A stretch of 64,000 nt of DNA from Haloplanus rubicundus. GTDB taxonomy: Archaea; Halobacteriota; Halobacteria; Halobacteriales; Haloferacaceae. This document shows positions 58,354 through 64,000 of the stretch, piece after piece. The notes beneath the pieces were generated by a model, which had not been told where the DNA came from, ran no database searches, and worked only from the letters and a program-made list of their open reading frames with translations. A program made the position numbers and the translations under genes. The DNA lies in NCBI RefSeq assembly GCF_003342675.1, contig NZ_CP031148.1, forward strand, positions 1,054,001 to 1,118,000, read 5' to 3'. The first letter of the stretch is position 1. Every line of letters begins with the position of its first letter.

Positions 58354-59388
58354 ATGGACGGCGACGCCGACGACGGGCGCCCCAACGACCAGTTGCGGGC
58401 CCGCGCCGCCGAGAGCCGGACGAAGCTCTGGTTCTATCTGGAGGCCGACCGCCGTCTCGTCGTCGCCGGCCTCGTCGGCGCGGTGTTGCTCGCCCTGTTG
58501 GTCGTCGGCTTCCTCCTCCCGGGCGCGGCGACGAAACTCCGCGGCACGGACGCCGTGGAGACCCTCTTTCAAGGGTTTCTCACCGCAACCATCACCGGCG
58601 TGACCCTGGTGTTGACGCTCAACCAGCTCGTCCTCTCGCAGGAGCTCGGCGCCGTCGGTGACCAGCGCGAGCGGATGGTCGGCGCTCTCGAATTCCGCGA
58701 GGACGCCGCGGACCTCGTCGAGGCACCGGTCAGTCCCGCCCGCCCCTCACAGTTCCTGCGTGCGCTCGTCCAGATGGCCGGCCGGCACGCCCGTGACCTC
58801 CGCGACGCCGTGGCCGAGGAACACTCGGCCCACGCCGCCGTCGACGACCTCACGGGGAGCCTGACCGACAACGCCGAGGCGGTCGCGTCCGATCTCGACG
58901 GCGCACAGTTCGGCGAGTTCGACGTCCTCTCGGCGGCGCTGAACTTCAACTACTCGTGGAAGATATTCGCGGCCCAACGCATCCGCGAGACGGAGACTCT
59001 CGACGACGACGCCGAGGCGGCACTCGACTCGCTGGTCGACACGCTCGAACTCTTCGGCCCCGCGCGCGAGCACTTCAAGACGCTCTACTTCCAGTGGGAG
59101 CTGATCAACCTGTCGCGGGGCATCCTCACGGCGGCGCTGCCCGCCCTCCTCGTCGCCGTCGGGATGATCGCCTTCTTCGATCCCGCCGGCGACGTCAGTC
59201 GGACGGTCGGTATCGTCCCCGTCGTCGCCGTCACGTCGACGGTGTCCGTCCTCCCCTTTCTGGTCTTGCTGGCCTACGTCCTGCGGATCGCGACGGTGAC
59301 GAAACACACCCTCTCCATCGGCCCGTTCATCCTGCGCGAGACGGAGCAGGTCGAGGAAGTGGAGTGGGACGACGGCGAGTCCCGTTAG
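58354..59388 (+). CDS. Multi-pass membrane protein, unknown function
   Basis: The 344-residue protein has two N-terminal membrane segments (about 37-58 and 75-97, the second with TATITGVTLVLTLNQLVLSQE). A long soluble middle section (about 105-255) and two C-terminal segments (about 258-280 and 293-315) follow. The LTLNQLVLSQELG phrase recurs in conserved haloarchaeal membrane proteins. No catalytic site is recognised. The ATG at 58354 is preferred to one at 58327. Confidence 0.75.
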   Translation: MDGDADDGRPNDQLRARAAESRTKLWFYLEADRRLVVAGLVGAVLLALLVVGFLLPGAATKLRGTDAVETLFQGFLTATITGVTLVLTLNQLVLSQELGAVGDQRERMVGALEFREDAADLVEAPVSPARPSQFLRALVQMAGRHARDLRDAVAEEHSAHAAVDDLTGSLTDNAEAVASDLDGAQFGEFDVLSAALNFNYSWKIFAAQRIRETETLDDDAEAALDSLVDTLELFGPAREHFKTLYFQWELINLSRGILTAALPALLVAVGMIAFFDPAGDVSRTVGIVPVVAVTSTVSVLPFLVLLAYVLRIATVTKHTLSIGPFILRETEQVEEVEWDDGESR

Positions 59389-59419
59389 CCTTTAGCCATC
59401 GGCCGTATAAGCCCGCGCA

Positions 59420-60910
59420 ATGACTGCGCAGGCGCTCCAGCAACGTGATCTCGCGGTCGTCATCGGGCTGGAGGTTCACGTCCAGCTCGAGACCGACACG
59501 AAGATCTTCTGTGGCTGTTCGACCGAGGCGGCCGACGACGAGGAGCCGAACACCCGGACCTGCCCCGTCTGTCTGGGCCTTCCCGGGGCGCTCCCCGTCC
59601 TCAACGAGGCGGCCGTCGAGGCCGCCGTCAAGATCGGCAAGGCCCTCGACGCCGACGTCGCCGAGGAGACCCGCTTCCACCGGAAGAACTACTACTACCC
59701 CGACCTGCCGAAGAACTTCCAGATCACGCAGTACGACGCGCCGATCTGTGCCGACGGCACGCTGGAGGTGAGCGTCGAGGGCGACCGCCGCGACATCGGT
59801 ATCGGCCGCGCCCACCTCGAGGAAGACCCCGGGAGCCTCCAGCACGAGGGTGGCAACATCGAGACGGCGTCGCACACCCTCGTCGACTACAACCGCGCGG
59901 GCACGCCGCTGATGGAGATCGTCACCGATCCCGACTTCCGCGGGCCGGGCGAGGTGCGGGCGTTTCTCGCCAAACTGGAGGAGGTGCTGGAGTATCTGGC
60001 CGTCTTCGACGCCTCGCGGGACGGCAGCCTCCGCATCGACGCCAACATCTCGCTGGTCCCCGCAGACGAGATGGACGCGGACGGCGTCGTCGACGAGGCG
60101 ACGCTCGCAGACGCCAACCGGACGGAAGTGAAGAACATCTCCAGTCACAAGGGGGCGGAGAAGGCGCTGGCCTACGAGGTGACCCGACAGAAAAACGCCG
60201 TGAAGCGCGGCCGCGAAGTCGAACAGGAGACGCGCCATTGGGACGAGAGCCGGGGCATCACCGTCTCCATGCGCTCGAAAGAGGAGGAGAAGGACTACCG
60301 CTACTTCCGCGAGGCGGACCTCCCGCCCCTACAGGTGGCCGACTGGAAGGATCGCATCCCCATCCCCGAACTCCCCGACGCCCGACGCGAACGCTTCCGC
60401 GAGGCGTACGGTCTCGACGCCGAGGCGGCGTCGAAGCTCACCTCGACGAAGGAGGTGGCGGACTTCTTCGAGGACGTGGCCGACCGCTTCGATCCCGACA
60501 TAGCGGCGACGTGGGTGGCCGACGACCTGCTGGGCGAACTCAACTACCGCGACATGCAGGTTACGGACGTCGAGGGGCGACTCGACGAGTTCGCGCGCCT
60601 GATCGAACTCGTCGACGGCGACGAGATCACCGAGAAAAACGCCCGCGAGGTGGTGCTCCGGACGATGCTCGACGAGGGCCTGGCGCCCGACGACGTCGTC
60701 GAGCGCGAAGGGTTAGGGAAGGCGGGCGACGACGCCGTCGCCGCCGCCGTCGAGGAAGCCATCGAGGAGAACCCCGACGCCGTCGAGGACTACCACGCCG
60801 GCGAGGGCGGCGCCCTCAACTTCCTCGTCGGACAGGTGATGAGCAAGACGGGCGGGAGCGCCGACCCCGGCACCGTCAACGGCCTGCTTCGCGAGCGACT
60901 CGACGACTGA
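59420..60910 (+). CDS. gatB: Asp/Glu-tRNA amidotransferase subunit B
   Basis: The 496-residue protein is the kinase-like subunit of GatCAB, which makes Gln-tRNA(Gln) or Asn-tRNA(Asn) from mischarged tRNA. It begins VVIGLEVHVQLETDTKIFC and has the four zinc cysteines in CGC and CPVC (about 31-55). Further motifs are RKNYYYPDLPKNFQITQ, MEIVTDP and KDYRYFREADLPP. The C-terminal YqeY-like tail ends with NFLVGQVMSKTGG. GatA and GatC are not in the window. Confidence 0.95.
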   Translation: MTAQALQQRDLAVVIGLEVHVQLETDTKIFCGCSTEAADDEEPNTRTCPVCLGLPGALPVLNEAAVEAAVKIGKALDADVAEETRFHRKNYYYPDLPKNFQITQYDAPICADGTLEVSVEGDRRDIGIGRAHLEEDPGSLQHEGGNIETASHTLVDYNRAGTPLMEIVTDPDFRGPGEVRAFLAKLEEVLEYLAVFDASRDGSLRIDANISLVPADEMDADGVVDEATLADANRTEVKNISSHKGAEKALAYEVTRQKNAVKRGREVEQETRHWDESRGITVSMRSKEEEKDYRYFREADLPPLQVADWKDRIPIPELPDARRERFREAYGLDAEAASKLTSTKEVADFFEDVADRFDPDIAATWVADDLLGELNYRDMQVTDVEGRLDEFARLIELVDGDEITEKNAREVVLRTMLDEGLAPDDVVEREGLGKAGDDAVAAAVEEAIEENPDAVEDYHAGEGGALNFLVGQVMSKTGGSADPGTVNGLLRERLDD

Positions 60911-61060
60911 GACGGTCCGCCGTCGATGGAGGACACGCCGGCGCCGACCCGACTGCCACCCGCTATCGGCATCGCGTAGCCGACGGTCACCGCTCCGACC
61001 GCGTTAGTGAGCGTGGTATTTATTACCACACAGACGTTCAATGCCTTTGACACGTGTGGT

Positions 61061-62860
61061 ATGACAACAAACAACTCGAACGACGGCGTCTCGCGGCGGA
61101 CGTTCCTGCAGGGGACAGGGAGCGTCGCCGCCGCGGCCGCAGTCGCGGGGTGTGGCGGACGGGCGGATTCGGACCCGACGGCGGGGACTGACGGCGAGGG
61201 GGCGGGCCGGGGCGAGCCGGTTCCGGACGCGACGCTCAACCTCATCAATTCGACGATCACGACGCTCGATCCCGTGGCGGCGACCGACACGGCGTCGGGG
61301 GCCATCATCGAGAACGTCTTCGACGGCCTGATGAACTACCCGAACGGGGTCGCGGCGGTCGAGTCGTTGTTGGCGACCGACTACGAAACCTCGGATGATT
61401 TCACGACGTACACGTTCTCGCTCGCGGACGCGCAGTTCCACAACGGCGACGCGGTCACGGCACAGGACTTCGTCTACTCCTTGTACCGGCTGGCGTTTTC
61501 CGACAACAGCCGACGAACGCGGTTCATCCTCGACTCGCTGGGCGTCACGCGGCCCGCGGAGGGAGAACTCGGCGTCCGCGCCGTCGACGACGAGACGCTC
61601 GAGATCCAGCTGCAGGAGCCGTTCCACGCCGTCCTCGAGATGCTGGCGTACTCCTCGTTCGCCGCGGTTCCCGAGGGCATCGTCGGCGACGTCGAGGGGT
61701 ACGAGGGCGAGATGGCGTACGAAACCTTCGCACAGAGCGACCCGATCGGAGCGGGGCCGTACGAGTTCGAAGACTGGACGCAGGGGACTAGCGCGGACAT
61801 CACGCGGTTCGACGACTACCACGGCGGTGACGTCTCGAACGGGGGCGTCCACTGGGACGTCATCGAGGACGATCAGGCGGCGTACAACCACGCGATGAAT
61901 CGGAACGCCGACGTGTTCGGTCTCCCGACCGCGCAGTACGACCCCGCCAAGGTGAGCGTCGAGCGAACCGACGACCGGGGGCGCGAACACGGCACCTACG
62001 GCGACCTGCGCAACGGGCTGACGGCGAACTATCTGGCCGTCCCGGAGATTTCGGTGTTTTACGTCGGCTTCAACACCGCCGTCGTCCCGAAGCCGGTCCG
62101 GCAGGCGTTCGCGTACGCGACCGACCAGCACCTGCTCGTCGACGAGGTGTTCAAAGGGCGCGGCGAGCCGGCGTATCACTTCACGCCGCCGAGCATCTAT
62201 CCCGGCGGCGCGGAGGCGTACGCCGACCACGCGCGCAACGCCTATCCGTACGGGTACGACGAGAGCCGCCTCGACATGGCCACGCAGATCATGGAGGACG
62301 CGGGCTACGGTCCGGACAACCAGTTCCGGATCGAGTGGACGCAGTACGAGTCCGACACCTGGCGGCGGATGGCCCAGATTCTACGCGATCAGTTGGCGAG
62401 CGCCCACATCGAGATGGAGATTCAACAGGCGCCGTTCTCGACGCTGACGGAGCGGGGCCGCAACGGGAACCTGGAGGCGTTCACGCTGGGCTGGATCGCC
62501 GACTGGCCGGCGCCGGACAACTTCTTGCAGCTGCTCAACCCACCCCAGACCGACACCTCGATGGACGCTCCCATCTCGTTTATCAACTGGAGCGCCGACA
62601 CCGGCGACGCCGCCGGCCGCGCGACCGACGCCTACGGAACCATCGAAGACAATCCCGAACCGACCGACGCCGCACAGCAAGCCCGCGAGCGGGCGTACGT
62701 CGAGATAGAGGAAGCCAACTGGGAGGACGTCGGCATGCTCAACATCTACCACTCGCTCGGCGAACGGTTCTGGTACGACTGGGTCGACATCGACCCCGAC
62801 GGGGGGATGGGTGGCTCGCGGCAGAAACTCGACGACGTGAGGATCTTCGCCCATGAGTGA
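61061..62860 (+). CDS. ABC transporter binding lipoprotein, family 5 (dipeptide/nickel type)
   Basis: From the ATG at 61061 the 599-residue protein has a Tat signal (VSRRTFLQGTGSVAAAAAVAGC, lipid Cys 31) and a family 5 binding domain starting LNLINSTITTLDPVAATDT. The pocket region is VFYVGFNTAV and VRQAFAYATDQHLLVDEVF. A TTTATTAC-like box at about 61018-61025 lies upstream. It starts the importer operon whose permease follows at 62960. The substrate may be peptides or another small solute. Confidence 0.9.
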   Translation: MTTNNSNDGVSRRTFLQGTGSVAAAAAVAGCGGRADSDPTAGTDGEGAGRGEPVPDATLNLINSTITTLDPVAATDTASGAIIENVFDGLMNYPNGVAAVESLLATDYETSDDFTTYTFSLADAQFHNGDAVTAQDFVYSLYRLAFSDNSRRTRFILDSLGVTRPAEGELGVRAVDDETLEIQLQEPFHAVLEMLAYSSFAAVPEGIVGDVEGYEGEMAYETFAQSDPIGAGPYEFEDWTQGTSADITRFDDYHGGDVSNGGVHWDVIEDDQAAYNHAMNRNADVFGLPTAQYDPAKVSVERTDDRGREHGTYGDLRNGLTANYLAVPEISVFYVGFNTAVVPKPVRQAFAYATDQHLLVDEVFKGRGEPAYHFTPPSIYPGGAEAYADHARNAYPYGYDESRLDMATQIMEDAGYGPDNQFRIEWTQYESDTWRRMAQILRDQLASAHIEMEIQQAPFSTLTERGRNGNLEAFTLGWIADWPAPDNFLQLLNPPQTDTSMDAPISFINWSADTGDAAGRATDAYGTIEDNPEPTDAAQQARERAYVEIEEANWEDVGMLNIYHSLGERFWYDWVDIDPDGGMGGSRQKLDDVRIFAHE

Positions 62861-62963
62861 CGCCGGCACCACCGCGCTTCGAGCGGCGACGACCGGAGAC
62901 GCCGACCGGGACGCGAGACGACCGCCCCCGCACACGGGACACAACCCGAGGGTCCAGCGGTGA
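62853..62963 (+). CDS. Possible 36-residue coupling peptide
   Basis: An ATG (62853) overlapping the end of the binding-protein gene begins a 36-codon frame (MSDAGTTALRAATTGDADRD at the start), polar and Arg-rich, ending in TGA at 62961-62963. That stop overlaps the GTG of the permease (GTGA). The tight overlaps on both sides suggest translational coupling rather than a functional protein, but it may be real. Confidence 0.45.
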   Translation: MSDAGTTALRAATTGDADRDARRPPPHTGHNPRVQR

Positions 62964-64000
62964 GCCGCTGGCGTTACTTCGCACAGCGGGTGGTGCTGGC
63001 CGTCCCGGTCGTGTTCCTGGGGACGACCGTCGCCTTCCTCATCGTTCGGTTGGGACCGATCGATCCCGCGGCGGCCATCCTCGGTGCCCAGCAGATCGGG
63101 TCCCCGGAGTACTACCAGCTCCGCGAACAGCTCGGCCTCACGCAGCCGCTGTGGGAACAGTACACCGACTTCATGTGGCGGATGGTCACCTTCCAGCTCG
63201 GGCGCTCGTGGGTGATCAGTCCCGGCACGCGCGTCAACGACCTCATCGCCGTCTACGCCCCGCGGACGATCTGGTTGGGTCTTTGGTCCGTGTTGATCGC
63301 GCTCTGTATCGGTATCCCGCTCGGGTTCTACGCGGGGCTCAACCCCAACACGTTCGGGGACTACTTCGCCTCCTTCGGCGGAATCGTCTGGCGTGCCATG
63401 CCCAACTTCTGGCTCGCGGTCATCCTCGTCACCCTCCTCTCTCAGTCCCAGTCGCTGTTCGGGATCGACTGGGAGGGGCTGTGGGTGTCGACACAGGTCG
63501 TGACGCCGCCGGATCTGAGCGTCTTCGCCGAGCCGACGACGCTCGTCACGACGCCGGGCGAGGCGTGGCTGCAGGTCGCCGTCGCGGTCAAGCAGATCGC
63601 CCCCGCCGCGCTGGTTCTCGGGTCGGCATCGATGGGCAACGAGATGCGCATCGGTCGGACCGCCGTCCTCGAGATCATCAACGCCGACTACATCGAGGCC
63701 GCGCGGGCGAAGGGCGTCTCCGGTCGCCGACTGGTCTGGAAGCACGTCTTCAGGAACGCCCTCATTCCGCTCGTGCCGATCATCACGGCCGAGGCGTTCC
63801 TACTCGTCGGCGGGTCCGTGCTGGTCGAAACCGTCTTCGCGATCAACGGCCTCGGTTCCCTGTTCTTCCAAGCCGCCGTCCAGGGCGACCTGCCGCTCGT
63901 GATCTCGCTCATGTACATCTTCATCCTCCTGCTCGTCGCCGCGAACATCCTGCAGGACTTCCTCTACACGCTGATCGATCCGCGCGTGGGATACGAACGA
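62960..64000 (+). CDS. ABC transporter permease, DppB type, partial (cut by window end)
   Basis: The frame from the GTG at 62960 is open to the window end (347 codons). It starts VSRWRYFAQRVVLAVPVVFL, has an N-terminal membrane segment, and about five more hydrophobic stretches. The coupling-loop phrase NADYIEAARAKGVSGRRLVWKHVFRNALIPL (about 231-261) is typical of DppB/OppB permeases. A partner DppC permease and ATPases should follow to the right. Downstream of the binding protein at 61061. Confidence 0.9.
   Translation, partial: MSRWRYFAQRVVLAVPVVFLGTTVAFLIVRLGPIDPAAAILGAQQIGSPEYYQLREQLGLTQPLWEQYTDFMWRMVTFQLGRSWVISPGTRVNDLIAVYAPRTIWLGLWSVLIALCIGIPLGFYAGLNPNTFGDYFASFGGIVWRAMPNFWLAVILVTLLSQSQSLFGIDWEGLWVSTQVVTPPDLSVFAEPTTLVTTPGEAWLQVAVAVKQIAPAALVLGSASMGNEMRIGRTAVLEIINADYIEAARAKGVSGRRLVWKHVFRNALIPLVPIITAEAFLLVGGSVLVETVFAINGLGSLFFQAAVQGDLPLVISLMYIFILLLVAANILQDFLYTLIDPRVGYER

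Noticed and set aside
62381-63745. A 454-codon minus-strand open frame at the right end
   Set aside because: It is antisense to the binding protein and to the DppB-type permease, whose membrane segments and coupling loop are clear.

Overview
The window is chromosomal DNA from a halophilic archaeon (class Halobacteria). The signs are high GC outside a few AT-rich pockets, strongly acidic predicted proteins, Tat-type lipoprotein signals (two or more Arg followed by a lipobox Cys), TATA boxes 24-40 nt upstream of start codons with almost no leader, and archaeal or haloarchaea-type informational genes (thermosome, L40e, RPA3 with its partner, Tfx, archaeal LeuS, GatB). The genus cannot be fixed from the sequence alone; the gene content would fit the Haloferacales. 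No rRNA, CRISPR array, complete insertion sequence or replication origin was seen.

Layout. 1-18,500 is mostly core: a ThiR-dcd-methyltransferase operon with overlapping start and stop codons, citrate synthase, threonine deaminase with RidA, tRNA-Ser(GGA), the thermosome, an ornithine cyclodeaminase/alanine dehydrogenase relative, LeuS, a membrane PAS histidine kinase and Hsp20. 18,600-21,640 holds pheA, a second kinase closely related to the first, and hisH. 21,690-23,500 is a small, less GC-rich accessory pocket with a MITE-like hairpin, a DUF4188 protein and methylglyoxal synthase. 23,500-30,850 is core again: a uracil-repair pair (family 4 UDG and endonuclease dU), L40e, a TRAM protein, Tfx, a sugar nucleotidyltransferase and the RPA3 cluster.

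30,960-32,480 holds tRNA-His(GTG), a partial copy of its 3' end, an unrecognised winged-helix gene and about 800 AT-rich bases; it looks like the scar of an integrated element. 32,486-40,883 is a coherent sugar-acid catabolic cluster: an IclR regulator, a CUT1 ABC importer (two permeases, ATPase, lipoprotein binding protein), an enolase-superfamily dehydratase or cycloisomerase and a uronate-dehydrogenase-like enzyme. A palindrome shared by the iclR promoter region and the transporter promoter region is a candidate operator. 41,481-49,361 carries an AI-2E family permease, a hybrid REC-PAS-PAS-GAF histidine kinase, a site-2 protease with CBS domains and a PhnD-PhnC-PhnE importer. 49,447-60,910 holds a VOC protein, a cupin, a Ski2-like helicase, acyl-CoA metabolism genes (thioesterase, 3-hydroxyacyl-CoA dehydrogenase, MaoC hydratase, carboxylase beta subunit, acyl-CoA dehydrogenase) and GatB. 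The right edge enters a dipeptide/oligopeptide-type ABC importer whose permease is cut by the window end.

The most unusual signal lies in the hybrid kinase. Three tandem copies of its N-box segment (VEHGS) are each a near-perfect DNA palindrome, and synonymous third positions change together to preserve the stem. Selection or mobility therefore seems to act on the nucleic acid inside a coding sequence. A second genome-level pattern is that five convergent gene pairs end in stop codons that overlap by 4 nt.
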